Notes under the pieces: generated by a model | Told to the model about the DNA's origin: nothing | What the model saw: the letters and a program-made list of their open reading frames with translations, nothing else | The model's database searches: none | Shown here: piece by piece, positions 1 through 6,923 of the stretch | How the letters are laid out: every line of letters begins with the position of its first letter | How positions within the stretch are numbered: position 1 is the first letter of the stretch | Program-made: the position numbers and the translations under genes | DNA from: DHVE2 group archaeon | GTDB taxonomy: Archaea; Thermoplasmatota; Thermoplasmata; Thermoplasmatales; Aciduliprofundaceae | NCBI GenBank assembly: GCA_026986135.1 | Contig: JALSPD010000054.1 | Coordinates: 1 to 14,294, forward strand | DNA length: 14,294 bases | Reading direction: 5' to 3'

Positions 1-1
1 T

Positions 2-196
2 GTTTACGGAGAAAAAGCAAATATAATAAAGATACCGCTAACATATCCTCACATAGAAAATTCGGTGCTCTATGTGAAAGGGAAAGAGGTACACAACTAT
101 TCTGGCGTTACAATTGATCCAAATCTCTATTGGATATGGGGTGCTACGATTGCGGTAATAGTAGCAATTATATGGCTGGGGAGGTATAGAAGATGA
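2..196 (+). CDS. C-terminus of a membrane-anchored surface protein (partial)
   Basis: The reading frame is open from the left edge and ends at TGA 194-196, giving 64 visible residues. The first ~45 are polar and look extracytoplasmic, with one N-glycosylation sequon (N-Y-S). They are followed by a hydrophobic stretch (WIWGATIAVIVAIIWLG) and a short basic tail (RYRR), the topology of a surface protein anchored by a C-terminal helix. Its stop overlaps the ATG of the next gene by 4 nt (ATGA), so the two are probably translationally coupled and may act together at the cell surface. Too little is visible to name a family. Confidence 0.7.
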   Translation, partial: VYGEKANIIKIPLTYPHIENSVLYVKGKEVHNYSGVTIDPNLYWIWGATIAVIVAIIWLGRYRR

Positions 197-966
197 ACAA
201 AAGAGCAATCCTTTGGATTACGATAATTATACTTGCACTGATAGCCCCGCATAACTCCACGGCGGCAAGTGCGGCAGGTATACATGTGGAGGGACCATCA
301 ATTGCTGCAACACATACCAATATAACATACACTGTGGAGATCAGCGGGATATTTGATGTGTACAGATGTACAATGCTTATTGCGGGAAAAAACCTAAGCG
401 GAGCAGCACCTCTAAACCAGGTAGAGAAGACAAATAATAACGGTATATTCAAATTTACAATAACCACACCCAATGCCACTCAAAGAATATATCTGGACTT
501 CAAAGGATATGGGATTATAAATTCCACAGGTAAAACAAAGATCTTTGAAAGGAGGGTATATGTGGATGTGAAGAACTCATACACCATTGTGGCCTCTGTA
601 AAAAATACAGAAAATTACACAATACACAACGTAACCGTTGACTTTTACATTGATGGAAAATACATAGGGAACTCAACAATTAAAAAAATTGAGGCAAATT
701 CAACCGCAAAGGTAACATATAAATGGGTCCCGGATGTGAAAAACGGCGAACATGAGCTTAAGATGAAAGTAGTAGGCGATGGTGTGGTATTTCAGAACTA
801 TCAGAAATGGTACTCAAAAAGCATATACATAGGTAATCCTCCGGATTACAGCTGGGTTAAATATCTGAGCATAGGTACATTGATTACAGCAATAGTATTT
901 CTTGGATTCATTCTATTAGGCCACAGAAAAGGGAAAAAAGAAACCAAACCAAAATGGAAAAAGTAG
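193..966 (+). CDS. Secreted, membrane-anchored CARDB-like surface protein
   Basis: A 257-residue protein with a signal-peptide-like N-terminus (hydrophobic residues ~5-19 after MNKR), an extracytoplasmic body, a transmembrane helix at ~224-243 and a very basic tail (HRKGKKETKPKWKK) that should stay in the cytoplasm. The body has nine N-X-S/T sequons (N21, 43, 67, 94, 110, 141, 146, 160, 169), suggesting heavy N-glycosylation. Residues ~120-212 follow the pattern of a CARDB/immunoglobulin-like beta-sandwich: V-V-N-x-x-N-Y-T-like strand, V-D-F-Y-I-D-G-K-Y-I-G, then T-Y-K-W-V-P and G-E-H-E-L-K-M-K-V. CARDB-type domains usually mediate adhesion or accessory contacts. The start overlaps the preceding stop (ATGA). 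The gene ends one base before a convergent gene. The domain call is by eye and the ligand is unknown. Confidence 0.75.
   Translation: MNKRAILWITIIILALIAPHNSTAASAAGIHVEGPSIAATHTNITYTVEISGIFDVYRCTMLIAGKNLSGAAPLNQVEKTNNNGIFKFTITTPNATQRIYLDFKGYGIINSTGKTKIFERRVYVDVKNSYTIVASVKNTENYTIHNVTVDFYIDGKYIGNSTIKKIEANSTAKVTYKWVPDVKNGEHELKMKVVGDGVVFQNYQKWYSKSIYIGNPPDYSWVKYLSIGTLITAIVFLGFILLGHRKGKKETKPKWKK
934..962 (-). terminator. Oligo-T tracts ending the eight-gene minus-strand operon
   Basis: Read on the minus strand, T5 (958-962) lies just after the GNAT-like stop and T6 (934-939) follows. Archaeal RNA polymerases terminate at oligo-T without a hairpin. Both tracts lie inside the 3' end of the opposing surface-protein gene because the two genes are one base apart. 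Confidence 0.4.
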
Positions 967-967
967 A

Positions 968-1537
968 CTAGAGGTACAGCGATGAAAAATAACCAGAGAT
1001 CATCTCAAGATGTTCATTTTTTCTTTCAGCGGGCAATGCAAGATATCCTGTCACCTGGTGATAATTTCTGAACACAGATATGCTTTCTGCCTTAACAAAT
1101 CCAAGTCGCGTATAAAATATCCTTGCTTTATCGGTTAAAGGCTTTGTTATGAGATACTCTGGGCTAAGTGCAGCCCCTAAAAGAAACATTTTGTAACCGA
1201 TTCTTTTACCTCTATACCTCTCCACCGTCTCCTGTGCCCTTAAAACATTGGCAATGAAGGGAATTTCTTCCCAAGGATCAATGTAAATAAATGAGATTAC
1301 ATGGTCTTCTCTTATTGCAAAGATCAGCACAGGACGCGGAAATCTTCGCATCCATATTTTGAATGTTTCCGAGTAGTCAAAAATACCATATAGATGAAAA
1401 AAAGAAAAATCCCCAATTTTAAACCTATCTACTTCAGGTGCTTCTTCAATCAAGTAGTATTTTTGATCACTGTCCTCTGCAAGGAGAATCAATAAAATCC
1501 CCCAAAAAAAGATTATTGGGAGGGATAAACTATCCAT
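968..1537 (-). CDS. GNAT-like N-acetyltransferase, last gene of signalling operon
   Basis: A 189-residue protein with a divergent GNAT-fold pattern. Residues ~71-86 form beta strands around IREDHVISFIYID. Residues 107-116 (R-Y-R-G-K-R-I-G-Y-K) resemble the acetyl-CoA pyrophosphate loop (consensus Q/R-x-x-G-x-G/A), and residues 138-147 (A-R-I-F-Y-T-R-L-G-F) are the typical GNAT beta4-helix motif. The substrate cannot be told. The ATG at 1537 has no ribosome binding site and gives an odd hydrophobic N-terminus. An in-frame TTG at 1492 sits 6 nt after GGGGGAT, starts just after the previous gene's stop, and would give 174 residues. The true start is therefore probably 1492, and 1537 is the outer limit. 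It is the distal gene of the operon and could acetylate a partner protein; that is inference. Confidence 0.6.
   Translation of the reverse strand: MDSLSLPIIFFWGILLILLAEDSDQKYYLIEEAPEVDRFKIGDFSFFHLYGIFDYSETFKIWMRRFPRPVLIFAIREDHVISFIYIDPWEEIPFIANVLRAQETVERYRGKRIGYKMFLLGAALSPEYLITKPLTDKARIFYTRLGFVKAESISVFRNYHQVTGYLALPAERKNEHLEMISGYFSSLYL
1017..1022 (+). terminator. Oligo-T tract downstream of the surface-protein pair
   Basis: A T6 run (followed by CTTT) lies about 50 nt after the stop at 966 and is the first strong T-tract on the plus strand. It lies within the 3' end of the opposing GNAT-like gene, so the two convergent transcripts would overlap. Confidence 0.35.
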
Positions 1538-2133
1538 ACCGCTGCATTGTTTCTAAGTATCATGTTAAGCTGTGTTTTTGATATCTGTGCTTTTTCCAAT
1601 AGTATAGGCAACCATTCTTCTGGTGCTATTTTCTTTGATCCATCTGGAGATACCGTGGCAATGTGTGCAACTCTCACCTTTTTACCTTCCACGGTAATCT
1701 TTTCAGCAGCAGCCTTTCTGTAGGTCTGGATTATGATATCTCCAGTCTCAATGGCCGTGGGTGTTATGCGCGAGTTGTAGTACTCTGCCACTTCCTTGTG
1801 TATCCTTGGAAATTCACCGATCCTCTTTGTGTATTCCTTCCATCCTCTCAAAAAGGGACTTTCAACGGTGACCATACAATACTGTGATACAGCATTTACC
1901 TTTTCAAATGCTGAAAGTATGGATTCTCCCTTCACCACTGCATCTACAAAGCTTTCCCAGCTAGTATATTCTTCCTCAGGCATGCTTCTGGCCAGAGAAT
2001 AAGCGAGGCTCATCAGATAATTATTCATCCCTGCAGCGCCTTGCTTATCCGCAATGTCCTCCAGGAAAAGATAGGTTGCAATGTCCACCATGGGATTGTC
2101 AAGAATCGCCTCATTTCCCTCAATCTGCTTCAT
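1513..2133 (-). CDS. Unrecognised protein, paralogue B of a tandem pair
   Basis: I do not recognise the family. The 206 residues align end to end with the upstream neighbour (2130-2759). Shared features are an N-terminal [ML][VL]DIA segment, a helical stretch with G-A/V-x-G...Y and W-x-S-F, a middle beta-rich part, a K-E/Q-V/I-A-D/E-E-Y block, I-T-[IV]-x-G-[KQ] followed by [HL]-x-[HI]-[LI]-A, and a final [LI]-L-R-N-x-A-x-V-[FW] motif. It has a 14-residue N-terminal extension relative to its paralogue. It lacks the CNFC cysteines and the C90 cysteine of the paralogue. The ATG at 2133 is preceded by GGAGGTGA at 7-nt spacing and overlaps the previous stop by 4 nt (ATGA). No membrane segment is evident, so it is probably cytosolic. 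Given the V4R/KaiC context, a sensory or adaptor role is plausible but not shown. Confidence 0.75.
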   Translation of the reverse strand: MKQIEGNEAILDNPMVDIATYLFLEDIADKQGAAGMNNYLMSLAYSLARSMPEEEYTSWESFVDAVVKGESILSAFEKVNAVSQYCMVTVESPFLRGWKEYTKRIGEFPRIHKEVAEYYNSRITPTAIETGDIIIQTYRKAAAEKITVEGKKVRVAHIATVSPDGSKKIAPEEWLPILLEKAQISKTQLNMILRNNAAVWIVYPSQ

Positions 2134-2759
2134 TCTTCACTCACCTCCCCCTTCAAGCGGGCACCTTTCATAACAAGTGCAAATACACAAGCATAGTTTC
2201 TAAGAAGGCTCCTCACATATTCCTTGTTTATGCCTATCTTATTAAGATTCTCCTCATCTATCTTGGTATCTCCCGTGAATCCCCTATCTGCAAGGTGCAG
2301 AGCCTCAAGGGGCTGCCCTGCAATCGTTATATTTTTGGCAACCTCCTCTCTGAACTTAACATGAATTATGCAGAAATTGCACACTGCAATGTCTCTATAA
2401 GTCATGTTGTATTCATCGGCAATCTGCTTATCCGCCTTGGGAAGCTGTCCAACACTGTATCTCACACGCAGAATAGTAGGCTCAAAAACGCATTTTTCAA
2501 GGGCATAGATGTATCCAACCACATCGCCATCCACATCCGTTATGGCCAGATCGGTCAATGCAACAACATTCCCTTCTATAGAAAACGCTGTTCTTCCCTC
2601 TCTCAAAGCCACATTGAATGATGGCCAACCCATGTACGCCTCTTTACCCATCCTCTTCGCAAGATTTTCCCCCACTCTTAGCCAGTACTGTATGGTCCCT
2701 TCTACACCTGCTTTCTCACTCATATCCTGGATGAGTGAGACCAGTGCAATATCCAACAT
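2130..2759 (-). CDS. Unrecognised cysteine-containing protein, paralogue A of a tandem pair
   Basis: A 209-residue protein, homologous over its whole length to the downstream gene (1513-2133); no known family recognised. It carries C90 in ALEKCVFEP, a C-N-F-C pair at 127-130 with H133 just after, and C191. These could bind a metal, heme or Fe-S centre, or act as redox thiols, and the paralogue lacks C90 and CNFC. Residues ~185-195 (LLRNYACVFAL) form the conserved C-terminal motif. The frame is open to a GTG at 2768, but that GTG lies inside the ribosome binding site GGAGGTGA. The ATG at 2759 has ideal 5-nt spacing and aligns with the paralogue's MVDIA, so I chose it. It starts 5 bases after the coiled-coil gene ends and its stop overlaps the next ATG. 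Confidence 0.75.
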   Translation of the reverse strand: MLDIALVSLIQDMSEKAGVEGTIQYWLRVGENLAKRMGKEAYMGWPSFNVALREGRTAFSIEGNVVALTDLAITDVDGDVVGYIYALEKCVFEPTILRVRYSVGQLPKADKQIADEYNMTYRDIAVCNFCIIHVKFREEVAKNITIAGQPLEALHLADRGFTGDTKIDEENLNKIGINKEYVRSLLRNYACVFALVMKGARLKGEVSEE

Positions 2760-2764
2760 CTTTT

Positions 2765-4045
2765 TCACCTCCTTATATATTTCTTTCCTTTTCCATACTT
2801 CTTTTCTTCAATTAACCCTTCATCTCTCATCCAATCAAGTACCGTAACAAGCACCTCTTTGTCGTAACCTGTCTCTTTTTTTATGTGAGAAAAGCTTTTG
2901 GCACCATCCTCAAGGAGTGCCAATATTCTCTCTTTAATCTTAGGTACGGGATACACGACATTATCTTTAATAAGAAGTCTGCCATCTCTTACTCCTTCAT
3001 CAAGAAACTCCTTCAGAATGACTTTGTGATATCCCAAATTATCAACGGGTATGCCCTCGGCAGGAATGGAACCCTCAATCTCACGATATAGCCTATACCT
3101 GTAATTTTCAAGATAGGGGTTAATCCTGTCAAGAGTATCATATATCTTCCTTATCTCCTCACCAATGCTCTCAATAGCAACTTCTATCCCACTAAACCTC
3201 TCTTCAAGATAATTCTTCAGATCCCTCAAATCCATCTCATTCATCCTTTTGATCTCTGCGATATCTTCCCTGAGAATATTCTCCTGATATGCCATTTCAC
3301 TTCGTAGTTGTCCAACGCTTCTCTCAAGCATCTCAATTCTTATTCTATTTTCGGTAGAGGTTTCTATCGCATATTCCTGCCCCTTTGTGCGAAGTAAAGA
3401 TGCGAAATTCTTGGGTATGTATCCCGGCAGATACTCTTTTATTTTATTTATGATCTCCACATAAGTTAGGTGAATCTGCTTGGGGGATATAAGCCTCTTT
3501 TTTATGGCCTTTTCAACATCGCCTGCTTCTATCTTTCCATCCTTTAATTTGAAAAGCTCAGTGCCACTGGTTTTTGTTCTCACATCCTGAAGCACCTCAC
3601 CGATTATCCTTTCTGCCTCTCCAGGACCCACATATTTGCGTAGCATGGAGATCGCATCATTCAGGGTATACTGATAGACAAGTCTTAGAATGCTGGGAGG
3701 TACTTTGTTAACATCAATCTCCTCTTCAACCCCCATAATCTCCTCAATTGTTCTCAATCTCCGACTTAACTTTTCGTACCTCATCATATATTTTCTTATA
3801 CCATCAACTGCCTCTTCAATTTCCCCCCGTTTCTTTTCCATATCAAGAATCTCTTTTTTAAGACTCTCAATTTCTTTCCGTAGTTCATCAAGAGTACCAG
3901 CGTACTCATCTGATCTGTGATTCAGCTCATCTCTGAGGGAGTCAATCTTCATCTCAAGATCTTTTCGCATCTCAGATAGCATGCTCGTTGTTGCACGTGT
4001 TTTTACCGATTCTTCCACCTTTTTTAGTTTTTCCTCAAGTTCCAT
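2765..4045 (-). CDS. Long coiled-coil protein with C-terminal winged helix
   Basis: A 426-residue protein. Residues ~1-105 are highly charged with heptad-like leucines and isoleucines (coiled coil), ~110-225 form a helical globular part, and ~228-320 form a second coiled coil (RIEMLERSVGQLRSEM... EERFSGIEVAIESIGEEIRK). Residues ~335-426 end in a winged-helix-like domain: KIKERILALLEDG, SFSHIKKETGYDKEVLVTVLDWM, then the wing DEGLIEEKKYGKGKKYIRR, rich in Lys/Arg. It probably dimerises through the coils and could tether the KaiC-like assembly to DNA or act as a scaffold. Similar coiled-coil/wHTH layouts occur in archaeal taxis and KaiC neighbourhoods; that link is inference. The ATG at 4045 has only a weak binding site and lies 6 nt after the previous stop, suggesting translational coupling. 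Confidence 0.75.
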   Translation of the reverse strand: MELEEKLKKVEESVKTRATTSMLSEMRKDLEMKIDSLRDELNHRSDEYAGTLDELRKEIESLKKEILDMEKKRGEIEEAVDGIRKYMMRYEKLSRRLRTIEEIMGVEEEIDVNKVPPSILRLVYQYTLNDAISMLRKYVGPGEAERIIGEVLQDVRTKTSGTELFKLKDGKIEAGDVEKAIKKRLISPKQIHLTYVEIINKIKEYLPGYIPKNFASLLRTKGQEYAIETSTENRIRIEMLERSVGQLRSEMAYQENILREDIAEIKRMNEMDLRDLKNYLEERFSGIEVAIESIGEEIRKIYDTLDRINPYLENYRYRLYREIEGSIPAEGIPVDNLGYHKVILKEFLDEGVRDGRLLIKDNVVYPVPKIKERILALLEDGAKSFSHIKKETGYDKEVLVTVLDWMRDEGLIEEKKYGKGKKYIRR

Positions 4046-4051
4046 TGCACA

Positions 4052-4837
4052 TCACACAAAACTCCTTATTATCCGTTCCACATCCCTCAGCCATTTCTTA
4101 TAGTACTCCTCTGCAAGCATCTCTCCACGCAACTCCCTAACGCGAGAAGCTATTTTTTCCACCACTATGGGCCACAGATCATCCGTCATGTACTGAGGTG
4201 CAGTTCCTATCTCATTGAAACTCAGAGTGAGAACTTCCTCCACCATGCCCACACCAACAATACCTGCAAGCTCCTTTTTGAGGTATTCCAGAATCTTATG
4301 GTTCTTGCGATACTGTTTAGTATGTGCAAAGCTCTCCACGAAAAGCTGTCTGCTGAGACGGTGAAATTCTTTCTTTATCTCTTCAGGATATTCCTCAATG
4401 GACTCCCCGCTGAGAGGTCTCAACTGGAATATATGATTAACTATCGTGCTCCATTTTACTGTGGCCTCTACAACCTTCCGAAGATCCTCATGATCCATCT
4501 CCCTGGTGATCATCAATGCTAGAAATGCAGCATCACCCACCTTGGATATTATTAAGGTCCCTGTTCCATAGGACTCTATGGATATTTTCATATTCTTGCT
4601 TTTAAGCTGGGAACATATCTTGTACAAATTTGTTTTGAAAGTATTAAGCAAATAGTACTCCTCTGCGTTCAATATCTCGGGTATAATTGAATCAAAGATC
4701 CTCCCATTAACCCCCACAAAAAGGATCATGTCCACCTTGGCTTCATCTCTGAGTCCCTTTATCGCCAGGTGCAGTAGTGCCCTTAGAAGCGTTACATCCT
4801 TCGCTTCAAGAGTTTTTTCCAGAGTTTTTCCCTGCAA
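4052..4837 (-). CDS. Roadblock/LC7-like protein with helical C-terminal half
   Basis: A 261-residue protein. Residues ~15-130 fit the alpha-beta-beta-alpha-beta pattern of a roadblock/LC7 domain: a first helix, VDMILFVGVNGRIFDSIIP (strand-turn-strand with the usual G-x-N/D-G-R), a long helix at ~65-82, MKISIESYGTGTLIISKVGD-AAFLALMIT strands, then a final helix. Such domains bind small GTPases or regulate ATPases and dimerise. Residues ~150-261 are helical and contain GMVEEVLTLSFNEIGTAP...LWPIVVEKIASRV, a pattern like small helical dimerisation domains of signalling proteins. The start is TTG at 4837, one base after the KaiC-like stop and 6 nt after AGGTGA; the next ATG (codon 37) would cut the first strand. 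It is a likely partner of the adjacent KaiC-like ATPase. The roadblock call is by eye and moderate. Confidence 0.7.
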   Translation of the reverse strand: MQGKTLEKTLEAKDVTLLRALLHLAIKGLRDEAKVDMILFVGVNGRIFDSIIPEILNAEEYYLLNTFKTNLYKICSQLKSKNMKISIESYGTGTLIISKVGDAAFLALMITREMDHEDLRKVVEATVKWSTIVNHIFQLRPLSGESIEEYPEEIKKEFHRLSRQLFVESFAHTKQYRKNHKILEYLKKELAGIVGVGMVEEVLTLSFNEIGTAPQYMTDDLWPIVVEKIASRVRELRGEMLAEEYYKKWLRDVERIIRSFV

Positions 4838-4838
4838 T

Positions 4839-5720
4839 TCACCTCACCTTTAGGCCATAGAAGTCAAATATTATCTCAATAATCTCCTCCGGTGAATATG
4901 GATAGTTCCACCACTTTTTGATGTTCTCAAGTTTCATTATAACATTTGGCGGAGCCTTTAGCATCTTGGCTGTCTCTATGGCATCGTCAAACACCTTACT
5001 GTAATCCTTTTTCTCGGTTTCCTTTATTTCAAGCGGAGTACTGCGAACCACGATGCCAGCGCCACGTACAAAGACAAATGGATAGACTCCCTCCCCGTGC
5101 TTTGTACCTCTCATTTTAAGTATCTGCAATGTACGATTGAATGCACCACCAACTGGATAGTAATCAAGATGAATAACACCATCAGAAAGATACACTGGGG
5201 TCAATACATCCTCTCCTATGGTCTCCCCGGGTCTGGCATGCTCTTCAACCGTTGCAACAACCACACCAAGGTTCTTTACAGTATAAAATAGCTTGCCTAT
5301 AAGTTCCCTCTGCTTGAGCTTATCATCGGTGGCCCATATAACTGGGGTAAGAGGATCAACAACAATCCTTGTTTTAATAAGATAATCGCTTCTAGCCTTT
5401 ACAAGAGCTGGCAGCTGTTCCTCTATCATCTTTTTGAAATTTTCCCCTTTCAGATGTATGAAGAAGAGACTCTCTTCATAGTACTTTTCCATATCAAAGC
5501 CCATAAGTGCTGCTTCCTCCATAATCTGTTTTGGCTTTTCTTCAAGGGAAATGTACAACCCCTGTTCGCCGTTTTCTATACCATGCATAATAAACTGTAT
5601 GGCAAACGTCGTTTTTCCTGTACCGCTGGAACCCACTATAACATTCGCCGTCTTATCTCTGAATCCACCTTCTATCAACCTGTCCAGACCAAATATCCCT
5701 GACGGGAATCTACTCATCAT
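4839..5720 (-). CDS. KaiC-like RecA-superfamily ATPase (single-domain)
   Basis: A 293-residue single KaiC/RAD55-like domain. Visible motifs are the N-terminal G-I-x-G-L-D-R-L-I-x-G-G typical of the family, Walker A at 30-38 (GSSGTGKTT), the catalytic glutamate pair E60-E61 in YISLEEKP, Walker B ending at D122 (RIVVDP), and KMRGTKH at 202-208, the intersubunit element of KaiC-type hexamers. These proteins hydrolyse ATP, usually as hexamers, and are thought to be signalling hubs in archaea. All catalytic residues are present. The last ~60 residues (230-293) form an extra helical tail ending in an aromatic segment (KKWWNYPYSPEEIIEIIFDFYG), possibly a partner-binding site. GGAGGTGA precedes two ATGs, at 5720 (3-nt spacing) and 5717 (6 nt); the second may be the true start. 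It overlaps the upstream V4R gene by 11 nt. Confidence 0.9.
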   Translation of the reverse strand: MMSRFPSGIFGLDRLIEGGFRDKTANVIVGSSGTGKTTFAIQFIMHGIENGEQGLYISLEEKPKQIMEEAALMGFDMEKYYEESLFFIHLKGENFKKMIEEQLPALVKARSDYLIKTRIVVDPLTPVIWATDDKLKQRELIGKLFYTVKNLGVVVATVEEHARPGETIGEDVLTPVYLSDGVIHLDYYPVGGAFNRTLQILKMRGTKHGEGVYPFVFVRGAGIVVRSTPLEIKETEKKDYSKVFDDAIETAKMLKAPPNVIMKLENIKKWWNYPYSPEEIIEIIFDFYGLKVR

Positions 5721-6543
5721 CCTTCACCTCCTTTTTCATAAACTTTGCCACTAGTTCGGCAAAACTTTTGCTTTTTTCCGTTTCCTCCACAATATTTATG
5801 AGGAGATCCTCATCAATCTCCTCAACCTCCCCATCAACGGACCTTGAAAATGCCTCCGCAAAAGATTTTGCTGAGGCAGTTACCTCAGAAATCTCAGACA
5901 ACTTCTTCCAGGGACGATCAATCTCAGCCATGGTAGGTGATACACCAAGCTCAAGATACTTCTCTCCCAGAATTGTGAGCCTACCATCCTTAACTAAACC
6001 GTACCTAGATAGAGTCCTGAGTCTGTATTCATCACTTGAATCCACCTCTCCTCCTGACTTTAAAACTTCCAATATTCGTTGATCTTCTTCCTCAATTACA
6101 TATTTGAGCACATCTGGAGGATTCATCCTAACCCTGAATTCGCAATGATCGGCACCGCTGTTAACGCACTGTGTTTCTTCAACATCCACTAGGATATCCA
6201 TATCACGCTCAAAAAACATTTTAAGTGTATCCGCAGTTATGTAACAGGTTTTCCCTCTAACATCTGAAAAAAGCCTGGGTATTTTGGAGTTATACACCCC
6301 AAAAACAATCTCAAACGGAGAGACCGCCACACATCTAAGATCCCCCAGTTCAATGTCTTTGAAGAAACTTTTAATGTACTGGAAAAGAGGTGTTCTTTCA
6401 AGCTGTACACGATTCTCTGTTTTAAGAAACGCCTTTATGTCCTTTGTGGGAACCTTTGATTTGGCAATGACAGTACTTATGGCAGCCTCCATTTTCGTCA
6501 GTTCTCCGAACACATAGATTATTTTTGCTATTCCTTCCGGCAT
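5710..6543 (-). CDS. V4R-domain sensor protein with winged helix and repeated tail motif
   Basis: A 277-residue protein. Residues ~1-140 fit a V4R (4-vinyl-reductase/hydrocarbon-binding) domain. The hallmark is V-E-E-T-Q-C126-V-N-S-G130-A-D-H-C134-E-F-R-V, preceded by another cysteine (C100) in GKTCYITADTLKMFF. V4R domains bind small hydrophobic ligands or metals and act as sensors. Residues ~152-200 look like a winged helix (DQRILEVLKSGG...YRLRTLSRYGLVKDGRLTILGEKYLEL). The acidic tail ~205-277 contains the same short motif twice, K226-SFAE and K259-SFAE, each followed 13 residues from the Lys by E-V and then an acidic run. These repeats may be docking peptides. ATG 6543 overlaps the upstream gene by 16 nt and follows GAGGGAG. 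Directly upstream of the KaiC-like gene, it is the likely input module. Confidence 0.82.
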   Translation of the reverse strand: MPEGIAKIIYVFGELTKMEAAISTVIAKSKVPTKDIKAFLKTENRVQLERTPLFQYIKSFFKDIELGDLRCVAVSPFEIVFGVYNSKIPRLFSDVRGKTCYITADTLKMFFERDMDILVDVEETQCVNSGADHCEFRVRMNPPDVLKYVIEEEDQRILEVLKSGGEVDSSDEYRLRTLSRYGLVKDGRLTILGEKYLELGVSPTMAEIDRPWKKLSEISEVTASAKSFAEAFSRSVDGEVEEIDEDLLINIVEETEKSKSFAELVAKFMKKEVKDDE

Positions 6544-6824
6544 ATGGCTCCCTCTATATAGTGGTATAACGCATTAAGCATATAAGAATTCTTGGAATTG
6601 AGTTCCATACAAGAGTCGTTCTTTAATGTAAGTTTTAATTTTTCCCTATTCATCTTAGCTCCTCTTATGTGCTTTCCTGGCAGGTAGAGCCACCTTTCGC
6701 CTGACTTGATAAGTATTGAATCTGAAGATATCCACAGACTGCCTTTACCCCTTCTCATCCCAGAATCGTGACCGTTAGTTTCCGTAAGTGCGTAATTAAC
6801 CTCGCAGAGTCTGTAAGCATACAT
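6528..6824 (-). CDS. Small PH-like (CheF/GRAM-like) protein, first gene of signalling operon
   Basis: A 98-residue protein. Residues ~27-92 show a run of short strands ending in a helix: GSLWISSDSILIKSGERWLYLP, then I-R-G-A, LKLTLKNDSCMEL, and MLNALYHYIEG. This order of strands, with P-x-x-x-I between them, resembles PH/GRAM-like domains such as those of archaeal CheF-type adaptors, which link sensory complexes to other machinery. The resemblance is structural and weak, and I found no diagnostic motif. ATG 6824 has no ribosome binding site but lies ~28 nt from the centre of a TATA box (6849-6856), so the message would be leaderless and this start is well supported. It overlaps the V4R gene by 16 nt. 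Confidence 0.65.
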   Translation of the reverse strand: MYAYRLCEVNYALTETNGHDSGMRRGKGSLWISSDSILIKSGERWLYLPGKHIRGAKMNREKLKLTLKNDSCMELNSKNSYMLNALYHYIEGAICRKE

Positions 6825-6848
6825 CCACTTTCATATATCTCGGTGTAG

Positions 6849-6856
6849 TATATAAA
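6849..6856 (-). promoter_or_regulatory. TATA box of the eight-gene signalling operon
   Basis: On the minus strand this reads TTTATATA, in context CATTTATATACT. Its centre lies about 28 nt from the ATG at 6824, so transcription should start at or within a few bases of the start codon (leaderless). It is the only convincing promoter seen for the operon. Confidence 0.65.
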
Positions 6857-6880
6857 TGTTTCCACCTTTTTCACCATTCA

Positions 6881-6907
6881 AAAATATATGGTTTAATTAG
6901 TAATTAT
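6881..6907. repeat. 27-bp direct repeat, copy 1 (TAATTA palindrome)
   Basis: Matches 6927-6953 at 25 of 27 positions, in the same orientation, 46 bp apart start to start. Both begin AAAATATATGGT. This copy contains TAATTAGTAATTA, a perfect two-fold-symmetric site centred on one G. It lies 25 bp upstream of the TATA box of the signalling operon. This suggests an operator or activator site, or the remains of a duplicated AT-rich element. Confidence 0.6.
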
Positions 6908-6923
6908 TTTGGCCAGATTTTTG

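Noticed and set aside
168..479. Minus-strand open frame of 103 codons
   Set aside because: Antisense to the signal-peptide-containing surface protein, with no ribosome binding site or recognisable domain.
2076..2621. Plus-strand open frame of 181 codons
   Set aside because: Antisense to both paralogue genes. The minus strand has well-spaced GGAGGTGA sites and homologous products, while this frame has composition typical of a shadow.
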